A DNA stretch of 64,000 nucleotides from Dethiobacter sp. (GTDB lineage: Bacteria > Bacillota > Dethiobacteria > Dethiobacterales > Dethiobacteraceae). The stretch lies in NCBI GenBank assembly GCA_020725465.1, contig DYEY01000056.1, positions 24,349 through 88,348 of the forward strand, read 5' to 3'. Shown piece after piece: positions 16,731 to 26,483 of the stretch (positions are counted from its first letter, which is position 1; each line of letters starts with the position of its first letter). The notes below the pieces were generated by a model. It was not told where the DNA came from. It saw nothing but the letters and a program-made list of their open reading frames with translations, and ran no database searches. A program made the position numbers and the translations under genes.

Positions 16731-17741
16731 ATGAAATTTCTGCAAGCCCTCCCTCCTTATTTCGGAGGGAAACAAGCATTGCTCAAAACCATATTCGGTC
16801 TTTTGCCCGGGGCACAGCAATGCCCAACTCTTGCAGATGCGTTCCTTGGCGGCGGGAGCATCTCTTTATATGCAAAGGCAATGGGATACCAGATCTTCTG
16901 TAACGATTTGGCAGAGCGATCTGCGGTTGTTGGCAGGAGTCTTATTGAAAACAGCCGGGTCAAGGCAAACAAACAAGACGTTGGGGAACTTATAAAGCCG
17001 AACGGTTTTACACTATGCCAAAAAGACCCGGTGAATAAGTTCTTTACTCCAGATGACGCCCTGCTGATTGATACCGTCCGGGGAAATTTAGAACAAAAAG
17101 AACCGGGATTTAAAAAAGACCTCTCTACCCTCGCTCTCATAAATTTTGTCTTACGCAGCAGGCATCATGGGGACTTTGGTGTGCAGTGGACATACGATGC
17201 GCTGCGGGCGAAGGAGAACACATACCTCCCCTTAGGGCATATGCGCAGCGCAAGAATTTTTCTTAAGTCGCCCATTGATAGGTTTGTGAAAGAGATAGAA
17301 AAGATTAACCGGGCAGTGTTTTCTAACGGCGAAGAAAATGTTTTTACGCAAGAAGACGTGCTGGAATTCCTGGAGCACACCAGGGCAGATATTGCCTACT
17401 TTGACCCGCCGTATTACGGCTCTGCTCCTTACGAGGAAAGGTATAAGGTGCTGGACTGGATATTACATGGTGAAATCAAGGAACCGGCAGTAAGCGAGTT
17501 TAACAAAGACCAGGCTTACAGCCTTATCGAAGACATGCTGGAACGGGCTGAGTGGGCAAAGATATGGGTCATCAGCTACGGTGGGCCAAAGGTTGATAGG
17601 CAGGAGTTCCTTAACCTGGTTAAAAAGCACCGGAAGACGGCGAGGGAAATACTACTCAATTATAAATACCGCTTTGGAAATCAAAAGGCGGACAGCGAAA
17701 ACAGAGACACTGAAATCCTTATTTTTGCCGAAAGGGGTTAA
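16731..17741 (+). CDS. D12-class DNA adenine methyltransferase (late, copy 2)
   Basis: 336 residues starting immediately after the stop of copy 1. YFGGKQ, DAFLGGGSISL and AYFDPPYYGS match the same motifs, and the shared wording (AKAMGY, NDLAERS, SLIENSRVK) shows a tandem duplication. The middle third and C-terminus differ, so the recognition sequence may differ, or the two may act as a heterodimer. Confidence 0.85.
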   Translation: MKFLQALPPYFGGKQALLKTIFGLLPGAQQCPTLADAFLGGGSISLYAKAMGYQIFCNDLAERSAVVGRSLIENSRVKANKQDVGELIKPNGFTLCQKDPVNKFFTPDDALLIDTVRGNLEQKEPGFKKDLSTLALINFVLRSRHHGDFGVQWTYDALRAKENTYLPLGHMRSARIFLKSPIDRFVKEIEKINRAVFSNGEENVFTQEDVLEFLEHTRADIAYFDPPYYGSAPYEERYKVLDWILHGEIKEPAVSEFNKDQAYSLIEDMLERAEWAKIWVISYGGPKVDRQEFLNLVKKHRKTAREILLNYKYRFGNQKADSENRDTEILIFAERG

Positions 17742-17745
17742 GCAT

Positions 17746-18660
17746 ATGGCAAATACGCCGCAGCAGGAGATAAGGGTAACCAGGCTGCCAATTGATAAGG
17801 TCAGGGCAAACAACTGGAATCCCAACAAAGTAGATGAAAAAACGATGGCTAAACTAAAGGCCGATATCCGGCGCAAGGGATGTATCCAGCCCATCATTGT
17901 CAGAGCAACCAGACCTGAAGAGTGGGAAATCGTTGATGGTTTCCACCGCTGGAGCATCCTTCAGGAGTTAGGCTATGCAGAAGTACCAGCCATTATCGTG
18001 GACATGGACGATACAGAAGCGAAGCTCAAGACCCTGCAGTTAAACTATATGCGGGGAGCGGCAGTACCTATCCGCCTGGCGAACCTCATCCACGATTTGA
18101 ATAAAACGTTGACACTGGAAGACCTGGAAGCCGCCCTGCCGTACGAAAAAACCGAGTTAAAAGACAGCCTATCACTGCTTAAACTTCCAGCGGATATCGA
18201 TAAGGTGGTTGAAGAAAAAGCCGAAAAGGAACGGCAGGCAGAGCCCATCTTCATTTCTGCCACCATATACAAAGACAAGGAAAAAAGCCTGCATGATTTT
18301 GTGGAACAGGCACTGCTGGAAAGTGAGGCTACCTTTGCGGAGATTAAAATAAAAGTTGAATGCCCTGCCAACGACTTTAACCTGGTTATAAAAGCCATGC
18401 AGAACCTTTCAAAGTTGGACAGGGGTAAGGATGACCTTACTGGGGAGAACGCCCCTGTTGTGACACGTTTTGCCCTGTTCCCCGAACAACTGCGGGTGAT
18501 AGACCGGGCACTGCAGCATATTGCCAAAACCCAGGGATACACAAAGAACCCAAGGGGTATGGCCCTGGAAATGATGGCAGCAGACTACCTGGCAGGCGCA
18601 AGTTTGGAGGATGTCCAACATGAACAAGGAGAAAAAAAAGAAGCTCGGCTCAACTCCTGA
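17746..18660 (+). CDS. ParB/sulfiredoxin-like nuclease-domain protein
   Basis: 304 residues from ATG 17746 (AAGGGG upstream). N-terminal ParB-N domain: PIDKVRANNWNPNKVDEKTM, GCIQPIIVR, VDGFHRWSIL. Such proteins often sit beside phage terminases and methylases; proposed roles include DNA binding, nicking or modification. The C-terminal half is not recognised. Overlaps the small terminase gene. Confidence 0.85.
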   Translation: MANTPQQEIRVTRLPIDKVRANNWNPNKVDEKTMAKLKADIRRKGCIQPIIVRATRPEEWEIVDGFHRWSILQELGYAEVPAIIVDMDDTEAKLKTLQLNYMRGAAVPIRLANLIHDLNKTLTLEDLEAALPYEKTELKDSLSLLKLPADIDKVVEEKAEKERQAEPIFISATIYKDKEKSLHDFVEQALLESEATFAEIKIKVECPANDFNLVIKAMQNLSKLDRGKDDLTGENAPVVTRFALFPEQLRVIDRALQHIAKTQGYTKNPRGMALEMMAADYLAGASLEDVQHEQGEKKEARLNS

Positions 18661-19111
18661 AATAATTGAAAGAAGAAAAAAAGTAATGCGCCTGCGGTTT
18701 ATTAAACGCTGGCCAGTGGAGCAGATAGCTAATGTTTTTGGAGTCACCGAAAGAACAATATACAACGATATCCAGGCAATTACTGAGTATGGCAATACAG
18801 AAATGGCCAGGGATGAGCTAAAGCAGCCCATAGAAAGGACGCTGTGGGAGGCCAGCATAAATTACCAGGAGCGCCAGATGTTGCGCTGGCAGGAATACGC
18901 CAATGCCAAACACCCACTTATTAAGGCCAAAATCATAAACGACATACAAAATGAAGAAGCACAGTACTATAAACTGCTGCAGAGCCTGGGAGTAGTCGAA
19001 AAGGTTCCCGAACAAACCGTGGTAACAAACGTCTGGTCGGATTTGGTACGGGCTGCCGATGAAGAGGGTGCCGGTGTTGCTGAACAAGGCCAGCATAAAA
19101 AGCGTTATTGA
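18620..19111 (+). CDS. terS: terminase small subunit
   Basis: 163 residues. Basic N-terminus, then an HTH (RWPVEQIANVFGVTERTIYND) that would recognise the packaging site, then a helical oligomerisation region. ATG 18620 is preferred to 18611 because GGAGG is then nine bases upstream. Overlaps the large-subunit gene by about 50 bp. Confidence 0.8.
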   Translation: MNKEKKKKLGSTPEIIERRKKVMRLRFIKRWPVEQIANVFGVTERTIYNDIQAITEYGNTEMARDELKQPIERTLWEASINYQERQMLRWQEYANAKHPLIKAKIINDIQNEEAQYYKLLQSLGVVEKVPEQTVVTNVWSDLVRAADEEGAGVAEQGQHKKRY

Positions 19112-20456
19112 CAAGGCAAGGGTTGACCCTGTCTTTTTTGTTACCAAGGTTTTAGGCGGTGACCCCTGGGAGAAGCAAAGCGAGATTTTAAAAGCTGCCC
19201 GACACAGCCGCAGAGTTGCTGTCAGAGCATGTCATGGTGTAGGCAAAACCAGAGTGGCTGCCTGGGTTGCCGTCTGGTTTTTGTTTTGCCACAGGGACAG
19301 CAAAGTAATAACCACGGCTCCTACCTGGCACCAGGTGGAGAACTTGCTATGGCGGGAAATTCATGTCATACACTCCAGGGCGAAATATCCGCTTGGCGGG
19401 AAGCTGTTACAGACACAGCTTGAGATAGACAAACAATGGTTTGCTTTGGGGTTATCCACGGATAAACCGGAGAGATTTCAGGGTTATCATGCGGAAAACA
19501 TCCTGCTTATTGTTGACGAGGCCAGCGGTGTTGACCAGTATATTTTTGATGCCGCAGAAGGGCTTTTGACCAGCCCCGGCGCAAAATTGCTCTTAATCGG
19601 CAACCCGACACAGCTATCAGGAGAGTTTTACAACGCCTTCCGCTCTCCACTCTATCACAAAGTCCATATAGGGGCGTTTGACAGCCCCAATGTTAAGGCC
19701 GGAAAAGTAGTCCGGCCTTATCTCGTTACAAAAGAGTGGGTCGAAGAAAAACGCATCCAGTGGGGGGAAGACAGCCCGTTATGGTACAGTCGGGTGCTGG
19801 GAGAATTTCCTGAACAGGGGGACGATACTCTTATTCCCCTCTCCTGGATAGAAGCTGCACAAAACAGATGGACAGAGGCAGCAGCAGGCGAGCCGGTCGA
19901 ACTCGGCGTTGACGTTGCCCGGTTTGGAACAGACACCACAGCAATCGTCCTGCGGCGTGGCATCATAGCGGAAGTTATAGCCCAATTACGGGGACAAGAC
20001 ACCATGGCCGTGACGGGAGCCGTTATCCAGGCCATCCATAAGACCAGGGCAAAAATTGTTAAGGTTGACGTTGTCGGAATCGGCTCCGGAGTAGTAGACC
20101 GGTTGAAAGAACAAGGATATCCGGTTCAGCCGATGAACGCTGGTGAATCGGCTTTTGACAATGAGCGTTTTGTTAACAGAAGGGCAGAATGGTTCTGGAG
20201 CTTAAGGGAAAGATTTCAGGCTGGAGACATTGCTATCCCACCGGATGAAGAACTGGCAGCGCAGTTATCCAGCATCAAATACAAGTTTGACAGCCGTGGT
20301 CGGATACAGATAGAGGGCAAAGACGAAATGCGAAAACGGGGGCTTCCAAGCCCGGATAAAGCAGATGCCCTCATGTTTGCCTTTGCCCGGACGGGAGCAG
20401 AAGTTCTGCCGGAAGAAAAAATCAGGCTGTTTAGAGGGGCGAAAATTTATGGCTAA
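19059..20456 (+). CDS. terL: terminase large subunit
   Basis: 465 residues, packaging motor and nuclease. Walker A ACHGVGKT (57-64), Walker B LLIVDEAS, coupling motif GNPTQ, and C-terminal RNase H-like nuclease with GVDVARFGTDTTA, VDVVGIG and PDKADALMFAF. The exact start is uncertain: ATG 19059 lacks a ribosome site, while GTG 19074 or TTG 19077 follow GAGGGTG. Confidence 0.95.
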   Translation: MKRVPVLLNKASIKSVIDKARVDPVFFVTKVLGGDPWEKQSEILKAARHSRRVAVRACHGVGKTRVAAWVAVWFLFCHRDSKVITTAPTWHQVENLLWREIHVIHSRAKYPLGGKLLQTQLEIDKQWFALGLSTDKPERFQGYHAENILLIVDEASGVDQYIFDAAEGLLTSPGAKLLLIGNPTQLSGEFYNAFRSPLYHKVHIGAFDSPNVKAGKVVRPYLVTKEWVEEKRIQWGEDSPLWYSRVLGEFPEQGDDTLIPLSWIEAAQNRWTEAAAGEPVELGVDVARFGTDTTAIVLRRGIIAEVIAQLRGQDTMAVTGAVIQAIHKTRAKIVKVDVVGIGSGVVDRLKEQGYPVQPMNAGESAFDNERFVNRRAEWFWSLRERFQAGDIAIPPDEELAAQLSSIKYKFDSRGRIQIEGKDEMRKRGLPSPDKADALMFAFARTGAEVLPEEKIRLFRGAKIYG

Positions 20457-21918
20457 CTTTTTTAACCGAATAATTGAAAAAGCCGTGGGCGAGGCATCCG
20501 CACTCCGCTCTGCTTTTGAAAGGAACTTCAGGTTTACATCTCCATATTCCCTAGACTCAAGCCGTGTGGATTACCAGACGGCCAGGGAGTTATACAGGAA
20601 CATAAACGATAAATACAAATTGGGGGCTGGTTTTGCGAAACCAGTCATTAACACAACTGCCGGTTTTATGGGTACCCCCCACTTTACGCATACCGAAGTA
20701 GAAGCAGACCAGGCACTGGAAGAAGCTATGGGTCAGTGGGTGGGAAAACTGCTGCGGATTAACCGAAACACCCTGCGGGATGGTGATGTTTTTGCCCGTA
20801 TCAGCCGGGTTAAGGGGCGTTTTAATCCCAAAGAAGAGGATTTTAATTTGTTCCTTGTCCCGCCGGAGTGGGTAACGCCAATCCCGGATCCTCTCACAGG
20901 CCAATGGCAGGAAGTCGTTATCCGGCACCCGGTTATTGTAACGGACGGTCAGGGGCGCACTCTGCAGAGGTACACAATCACAGAAAGTATAACGCCAAGG
21001 TCAAGGGAAATAGAGGCCGACAGTTATGCGCCGCCTGAAATCAGAGATAAGAACAGGACAGAGGAAAATCCGTGGGGTTTTATCCCCATCGTCCACTTCC
21101 GCAACGAGGCAGAAGAAAATCAGCTGTTCGGATGCAGCGAACTTGAACCGGTGGAACCGTTTATGAAGGCGTACCACGACACGATGCTTTTTGCCGTCCA
21201 GGGGTCGAAACTATTTTCCCGCCCAAAAGCCAAGTTTGCCCTTAAAGACGTTGACAAGTTTCTGCGGGAGAACTTCACCCCTGATGAAATCAAAAGCGGC
21301 AAACTGCGGTTTGTGGATAAAGAAATATTTTTGATGCAGGACGGAGACGAGGCCAGCTTTATTACAGCCGACAGTGGGCTTACAGGCATCACCACTCTTC
21401 TGAAGTTTATTTTCCGCTGTATTGTGGATGTCTCGGAAACTCCTGAATTTGCCTTTGGGACGGCAGTGGCCAGCTCCAAAGCCTCCGTCTCGGAACAGAT
21501 GGTGCCCCTGTCAAAAAAGATACACCGGAAAAGAGGTATGTTTGAAGAACCGTATGGCGAGTTGGCCTCCATGTACCTCGCCATGTGGGCACAGGTTGAG
21601 AATCGCCGTCTTGACACCTACCGGGTACAGGTTAACTGGGATGAAATAAGTCCACGTGACGACAGAGAGACGGCCCGGACAATTAAAACCCTGGTAGACG
21701 GCCTGGTTACCGCCATGGAAGCAGGACTTGTCTCCCAGGACGCAGCAGCAGAATTCCTGCGGGAGTTCGTACCGACAATGCTCCCCTTTGTTGACCCCGA
21801 TGCGGATGAAGACGAACGGCGCAGGGTTGCAAAGACTATTCTCTGGAAAAAACGCATGGAAGATGATGAAGGATGGGATGAAAAACCGGTAACCATCCAA
21901 GGGGATGAAAAGTCATGA
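20449..21918 (+). CDS. portal protein
   Basis: 489 residues, SPP1-gp6-like portal forming the DNA entry ring. ATG 20449 has AGGGGCG upstream and overlaps the terminase stop. The N-terminal FERNFRFTSPYSL, central clip region with SFITADSGLTGITTLLKFIFRCIVD split over the wing, and the DETPEFAFG-type segment ETPEFAFGTAVASSKASVSE are portal-like. Acidic C-terminus. Confidence 0.9.
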   Translation: MANFFNRIIEKAVGEASALRSAFERNFRFTSPYSLDSSRVDYQTARELYRNINDKYKLGAGFAKPVINTTAGFMGTPHFTHTEVEADQALEEAMGQWVGKLLRINRNTLRDGDVFARISRVKGRFNPKEEDFNLFLVPPEWVTPIPDPLTGQWQEVVIRHPVIVTDGQGRTLQRYTITESITPRSREIEADSYAPPEIRDKNRTEENPWGFIPIVHFRNEAEENQLFGCSELEPVEPFMKAYHDTMLFAVQGSKLFSRPKAKFALKDVDKFLRENFTPDEIKSGKLRFVDKEIFLMQDGDEASFITADSGLTGITTLLKFIFRCIVDVSETPEFAFGTAVASSKASVSEQMVPLSKKIHRKRGMFEEPYGELASMYLAMWAQVENRRLDTYRVQVNWDEISPRDDRETARTIKTLVDGLVTAMEAGLVSQDAAAEFLREFVPTMLPFVDPDADEDERRRVAKTILWKKRMEDDEGWDEKPVTIQGDEKS

Positions 21919-22898
21919 GACTTCCCCAGGGGATGATAACATACATGCAGTACCTGGCTGCGGCCAGGGCACGCTTTGACGGGGGGAAAGCCGCTACATT
22001 AAATGACATTACGCTAATATACCACAGGGCTGCGACAAGCGTCCGTAAGGATATTGAGGCACTCGCAACAGGCAGTTTAAGACACGGCCACCTATCAGCC
22101 TTAGCCCATACGCTTGAAAGGCGTGCTGAAGAACTATCGAAGCAAACGCTGGATGCAATACACAAAGGAGTATATATATCAAGCGAGGTGGCTACCGGCT
22201 ATTCTCAAAAAGTTTTAGAGGACATGACGAAGCCATATTTCAGGCCGGAGGCAATAAGGGCCATGTTTGCAGCTGTTAATGAAAGGGCGGTGCTGGCACT
22301 CCTCTCTCGAACAAGGACTGACGGCCTAAAACTGTCGGACAGAGTCTGGCGCACAGCCTCTCATTGGCGCACTGCACTGACGTATGTCGTGGAAGACGGT
22401 GTGGCCAGGGGTCTGGACTCCAGGAGAATGGCACGGGAAGCCCAGAGGTATCTACAGCCGGGGGTATGGACATCACATAAGGCGGAGACAAGAAAAAGGC
22501 TCGGCGTGCCCAAAGACGTATCATATGAAGCCATGCGCCTGGCCAGGACGGAGCTTAACAACGCTTTTCACGAAGGCATGGTGATGGCAAACCGCCATAA
22601 CCCGGGGTATAAAGGGATTTACTGGCGGCTCTCCCCTGCTCACCCTGTCCCCGACATTTGTGATGATATGGCGGCGGACATAACATACGGTGCGCCAGGA
22701 TTTTATCCTGCAGGCTATGAACCGTTTCGCCCACACCCGCAGTGTATATGCACCCCTGTCCCCGCCTATGAGGACCCCAGGGAGTTCTCAAACCGGCTTA
22801 AAGAATGGGTGCAGAACCCCAACGCCCACCGGGACATAGAATCATGGTTCTGGGAGAACCACATCTACCTGGAGGAAAGGCCGCTAAGCTGGCTGTAA
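21915..22898 (+). CDS. minor head protein (SPP1 gp7/Mu F-like)
   Basis: 327 residues. The family signature is visible as ARTELNNAFHEG, SPAHPVPDICDDMA and HPQCICTPVP. Acts in head assembly and DNA ejection together with the portal. Coupled to the portal gene by ATGA overlap. Confidence 0.9.
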   Translation: MRLPQGMITYMQYLAAARARFDGGKAATLNDITLIYHRAATSVRKDIEALATGSLRHGHLSALAHTLERRAEELSKQTLDAIHKGVYISSEVATGYSQKVLEDMTKPYFRPEAIRAMFAAVNERAVLALLSRTRTDGLKLSDRVWRTASHWRTALTYVVEDGVARGLDSRRMAREAQRYLQPGVWTSHKAETRKRLGVPKDVSYEAMRLARTELNNAFHEGMVMANRHNPGYKGIYWRLSPAHPVPDICDDMAADITYGAPGFYPAGYEPFRPHPQCICTPVPAYEDPREFSNRLKEWVQNPNAHRDIESWFWENHIYLEERPLSWL

Positions 22899-22910
22899 GG
22901 AGGAAGAGAA

Positions 22911-23150
22911 ATGAACAACGGACTGCCAAAGGGCATGATGCCGCCCATGCAAAACAACAAGGAACATCCGACACCTCTTACTCTGGCTGACGGCAACTAT
23001 GCCGCAGCCATTAGACAGGCTTTATCTATCTTGCCGGTAGTGATAAGGGTCGACCGCTGCCTCATCCTGGAGCAAGACGGCAAGACTCCAGAGGTAAGGC
23101 TGACCTTAACCATACTAGAGGAAAAGCCTGCCCAGGAAGGGGGTGAGTAA
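22911..23150 (+). CDS. hypothetical head-region protein
   Basis: 79 residues with AAGGAGG upstream. Begins with a Met/Pro-rich stretch, then a predicted alpha-beta region. Sits between the minor head protein and the protease. No family recognised. Confidence 0.55.
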   Translation: MNNGLPKGMMPPMQNNKEHPTPLTLADGNYAAAIRQALSILPVVIRVDRCLILEQDGKTPEVRLTLTILEEKPAQEGGE

Positions 23151-24593
23151 ATGGGTTTAAAGATAAAAAACGAACGGGTTTCTGGAAAACCCTGGGGCGA
23201 AGTGGATAAAACAGCTTTACGCAACAGGCTTGCAAAAGCACTGGAAGACAACGAAGACGGCGCAAGAGAAGCTGTGCGGGAAGTCTATGCCGTTGTTACT
23301 AGCGAGGACATCAACGATGCTCCCAGTCAAAACTGGTGGGGGCCGCACCATGAAATCACCCGGGAGGGTACCGTGATATTGAACCGTGGTGGAATGATAG
23401 CAGCAGCGGCTGCCCTTGCCGGAGCCAGAGCAGAACCGAACTTAACAGTAGCACAGATACGGGAGGCAGCGGAACATTTGTTGAAACACTACCGGCAGGA
23501 GGATGTGAACCTGCAGCCACCGGCAAGCCTTCTCCGCCTTGCAGGCGTAGAAGCGGAAATTGTTGCAGTTTCCGCTCACGTATCCGGGGAAATACGGGTC
23601 GAAGACGTGCCCGTAAACACGGCCATTAACCTCTCCGCCCTAAAGGAAGGGGACGAAAGCCCACTGGAAGTCGTGGTGGAAATTCCCGCCGGGAAATCAA
23701 AGAGGGGATGGAATTACAAGCCTTCTGCCATCCAGCGAATTGTGGACGTAGTTATGAAGGAAGGGTTGCCCGGCTTTTTGGGACACCAGAAGCCAGACGA
23801 TGTAGACCATGAGTTCCCCACTCCTGTAACCCACTGGGTAGGAGCGAAGTTTCAGGACGGAAAAGCATATTTCCGTGGTGTAATCGACAAGGCATCTTCA
23901 GATTTGAAAAGGTGGATTCGCTCCGGTGCAATTAAAACGGTAAGTATCTTTGGTATCCCCACTTTGCGGAACGAGTCTGGAGAAACGCAGGTGGTGGATT
24001 ACCAGCCCCTCTCTATTGACTGGACACCGCTGGGAAGGGCAGGTATGCCGACCAGGGTGGTGGCGGTCGGGGAGATGGACGTTGATATTATTGAAAAGAA
24101 GGAGAGTGAAAAAATGACGCTTCAAGAACTATTAGCCGAACTGCGGAAGCTCGGCGCAAAACCTGCCCAGGTAATGGGCGAGATGGGCTGGAAGATGGAA
24201 GACATCGATGGTGTAAACGAACTAAAAGCAAAGGCTGAAGCCTTCGGTGAAATCGCCCAAATATTTGGCGGCAAAAGCACGGAAGAAGTGGTATCTGCAG
24301 TTAAGGGTGCTCATGCAGCAATGCAAAATGCCAAACAGGACGAGCACGAAAAACTGGTAGCAAAGGTAATCGGAGAAATGGTTCAGGCAGAAGCCGTCCG
24401 GCCGCTGGTGAGGCGCATGCTTACAGTAGATGCCGAAGCTGACGAAGCAGGCATCAGAAAGGCTGTAGGCGAGCTGCTGCAACAGGACGACGTGAAGAAA
24501 GTCCTGGCGGAAGTATTTAAAGACACTATCATTTCCCCAAAGGCCCCCAGGGATGAAAAGACAGCCCTGCGGGTTAAGCGGGTAGCAATTTAA
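23151..24593 (+). CDS. prohead protease-scaffold fusion
   Basis: 480 residues, XkdF-like capsid-maturation protein. The front part is recalled from phage protease-type proteins (NRGGMIAAAAALAGAR, AAEHLLKHYRQ); the middle is the protease domain (VPAGKS-like VEIPAGKSKRGWNY, FLGHQKPDDVDH, a candidate catalytic His, and VSIFGIPTL). The C-terminal 160 residues are helical scaffold. An internal start at 24114 has its own strong ribosome site. GGGGGTGAG lies upstream of the ATG. Confidence 0.75.
   Translation: MGLKIKNERVSGKPWGEVDKTALRNRLAKALEDNEDGAREAVREVYAVVTSEDINDAPSQNWWGPHHEITREGTVILNRGGMIAAAAALAGARAEPNLTVAQIREAAEHLLKHYRQEDVNLQPPASLLRLAGVEAEIVAVSAHVSGEIRVEDVPVNTAINLSALKEGDESPLEVVVEIPAGKSKRGWNYKPSAIQRIVDVVMKEGLPGFLGHQKPDDVDHEFPTPVTHWVGAKFQDGKAYFRGVIDKASSDLKRWIRSGAIKTVSIFGIPTLRNESGETQVVDYQPLSIDWTPLGRAGMPTRVVAVGEMDVDIIEKKESEKMTLQELLAELRKLGAKPAQVMGEMGWKMEDIDGVNELKAKAEAFGEIAQIFGGKSTEEVVSAVKGAHAAMQNAKQDEHEKLVAKVIGEMVQAEAVRPLVRRMLTVDAEADEAGIRKAVGELLQQDDVKKVLAEVFKDTIISPKAPRDEKTALRVKRVAI
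24114..24593 (+). CDS. internally started scaffold protein
   Basis: In-frame ATG at 24114 inside the protease gene is preceded by AAGAAGGAGAG at about eight bases, the best ribosome site in the gene. It would make a separate 159-residue helical scaffold (MTLQELLAELRKLG onward), as lambda C/Nu3 do. The separate product is predicted, not shown. Confidence 0.55.
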   Translation: MTLQELLAELRKLGAKPAQVMGEMGWKMEDIDGVNELKAKAEAFGEIAQIFGGKSTEEVVSAVKGAHAAMQNAKQDEHEKLVAKVIGEMVQAEAVRPLVRRMLTVDAEADEAGIRKAVGELLQQDDVKKVLAEVFKDTIISPKAPRDEKTALRVKRVAI

Positions 24594-24607
24594 GGAGGTG
24601 CAACATA

Positions 24608-24997
24608 ATGGGAAGGAAAATTTCTGATGGCCAGTCTGTTAAGGTAACGGTGCCAGAGAGCACTGAAATCAAGCAAGGAGAATTTGTGCTCCTGGGAGGA
24701 TTTTTCGGTTTGGCTGTGCGGGGAGCGACTACCGGCCCGGAAGAGACTGCAGAAGTAGTGTTAAATATCGAACCGGGAGAATATGAAACCAGCCAAATCA
24801 CGGAAACGGATGATTTTGGAGCGGGAGATGCTGTGTACTTTAATGAAGATACAAAGCTTCTAACAACCCAGGCCACCCTTGACGCAAACGGCAACCCGCA
24901 GAACAGGCCTGTGGGCAGGGTTACCCAGGCCAAAGACGCTAACAATGTTATCTGGTTTGTCCTTGGGCCTCAAGTCCAGGCACATCCCGTATCTTAA
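24608..24997 (+). CDS. DUF2190 capsid decoration-type protein
   Basis: 129 residues, resembles DUF2190 proteins found next to major capsid genes and thought to decorate the head. Beta-rich: VTVPESTEIKQGEFVLLGGFFG, GDAVYFNEDT, GRVTQAKD. AAGGAGG precedes the ATG. Confidence 0.8.
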   Translation: MGRKISDGQSVKVTVPESTEIKQGEFVLLGGFFGLAVRGATTGPEETAEVVLNIEPGEYETSQITETDDFGAGDAVYFNEDTKLLTTQATLDANGNPQNRPVGRVTQAKDANNVIWFVLGPQVQAHPVS

Positions 24998-25011
24998 GGA
25001 GGGGTTGAAAG

Positions 25012-26070
25012 ATGAGCTATAAAGTTGTCAACATTGAAGAGTTAAAGAGGGAAAGACGAAACAAGACGATTGAAGAAGACATCCCCTACATCTTCCCTAA
25101 AGGAGAGATGAAAACTGTCAAAAAGCGGATAGTTAACGGCGAGATGGAAGTCTTTGATTTTACCCGTCCGCTGGGGGAGATGATCACCACGCCGGACGGG
25201 CTGGAGCAGATTATCCAGAACACGATTATTAATCTGGAGCTTGGGAGGGAAGCAGTTCCGCTGCTGTACGGGCCAATTTATCGCAGGATTGAAAACCCCG
25301 GCTTTACAGAAAATGTCAATATTTCGCCCTTTGTTGGTGCCCAGGTAGTCTTCCTGCAGCACATGGAACTGGAAGAAGTGAAGTTCGGCACCCGTAGGAT
25401 TGGGGAAAAAGAAACCGTCCCCATTATCACCTATGCTGCAGGCTTTGAGTACACGGAAGACCTTGTGCTGTATGACAAGACCTGGGAAAAGAACGAACTG
25501 GACAGGGCGATGGGCGAAGCATATAATGCTCTGCTGAACCATATCCACCTCTACCCTATCACCTCTTACAGCTACAAGGCGAAGAACAAGACTGCTGCTC
25601 AAACGGAAGGTGACGGGAACAGCCGTGTGCTTAACATCCGCAAGACTATCCGCCAAGGCTTAATTGACGCTTCCCAGGACAAGCACCCGGACGCCAATGC
25701 CCCCCGCCGCCCCAGCGTGCTGTTAGCGCATTCCGCCAACCGATGGGATATTGAAGAAGCACTGCAGCGTCATCAGGTGCAGGGGACTATCTATCCGGCA
25801 CTTACCGGCATCGACACTCTTATTTTCTATGACGGCTGGTCTTTGCGTGTAGGTGAAAAGGAATACGAATATCCGCCCTGTCCTGTGGACAAAGCATACC
25901 TCATCGAGCCGCAACGGTACTACCGTGAACTGGTCAAGCATGACCTCTGGGTCGATGCTGCCGGTGCCGATTTAACTAGGCTGGTGGAGCAGCAAATAGT
26001 GGGCCGTGCCCGTCGTGGTGTAGTGGCGAGCCCCGCTCTTTCCGTCCAGGAACTAACGCTTCCCGCATAA
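25012..26070 (+). CDS. major capsid protein
   Basis: 352 residues, main head shell protein by position between decoration and connector genes and by length. Segments FTRPLGEMI, TYAAGFEYTEDLVLYDKTWE and NALLNHIHLYPI resemble HK97-fold capsid proteins of clostridial phages. AAGGAGGGG is upstream. It has no obvious N-terminal delta domain, fitting a separate scaffold. Confidence 0.85.
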   Translation: MSYKVVNIEELKRERRNKTIEEDIPYIFPKGEMKTVKKRIVNGEMEVFDFTRPLGEMITTPDGLEQIIQNTIINLELGREAVPLLYGPIYRRIENPGFTENVNISPFVGAQVVFLQHMELEEVKFGTRRIGEKETVPIITYAAGFEYTEDLVLYDKTWEKNELDRAMGEAYNALLNHIHLYPITSYSYKAKNKTAAQTEGDGNSRVLNIRKTIRQGLIDASQDKHPDANAPRRPSVLLAHSANRWDIEEALQRHQVQGTIYPALTGIDTLIFYDGWSLRVGEKEYEYPPCPVDKAYLIEPQRYYRELVKHDLWVDAAGADLTRLVEQQIVGRARRGVVASPALSVQELTLPA

Positions 26071-26084
26071 GGAAGTGATGTCTA

Positions 26085-26483
26085 ATGAACATAACGGACG
26101 AACTGCGGAGGAAACTGCGGCAGCTTCTGGACGAGGCCATACCTAAAGACGGCACGGAGGAAGACACCCGCTTTTTAGATGCGGAAATAGATGAACTGCT
26201 CCAGGAATCAAGGCATATTTACGAGGCTGCAGCGGCAGGCTGGAAAATCAAGGCGGCCAGGGCTATGAGCGAACGGGGCGGCCTTGAAGAAAGCCAGGCC
26301 GGAGACGAAAAACATAAGTTTGTTTCGTTGAAGGAGTACCGTGACCACTGCCTGGCCATGTCTCGTATGTATGCTGAAATGGTGCCTGGAAGCGGGTCAA
26401 AGGCTTTCAAAATGGATACCCCTGACCCCTTCAGAAAGCAGGCAGCATGCAGCGATTTAACTCGCTTGCGGGGGGTGGATTAA
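26085..26483 (+). CDS. head-tail connector protein (adaptor)
   Basis: 132 residues, largely helical and charged, placed directly after the major capsid gene where adaptor proteins of the gp15/gp6 type are encoded. No specific motif is recognised. Confidence 0.5.
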   Translation: MNITDELRRKLRQLLDEAIPKDGTEEDTRFLDAEIDELLQESRHIYEAAAAGWKIKAARAMSERGGLEESQAGDEKHKFVSLKEYRDHCLAMSRMYAEMVPGSGSKAFKMDTPDPFRKQAACSDLTRLRGVD

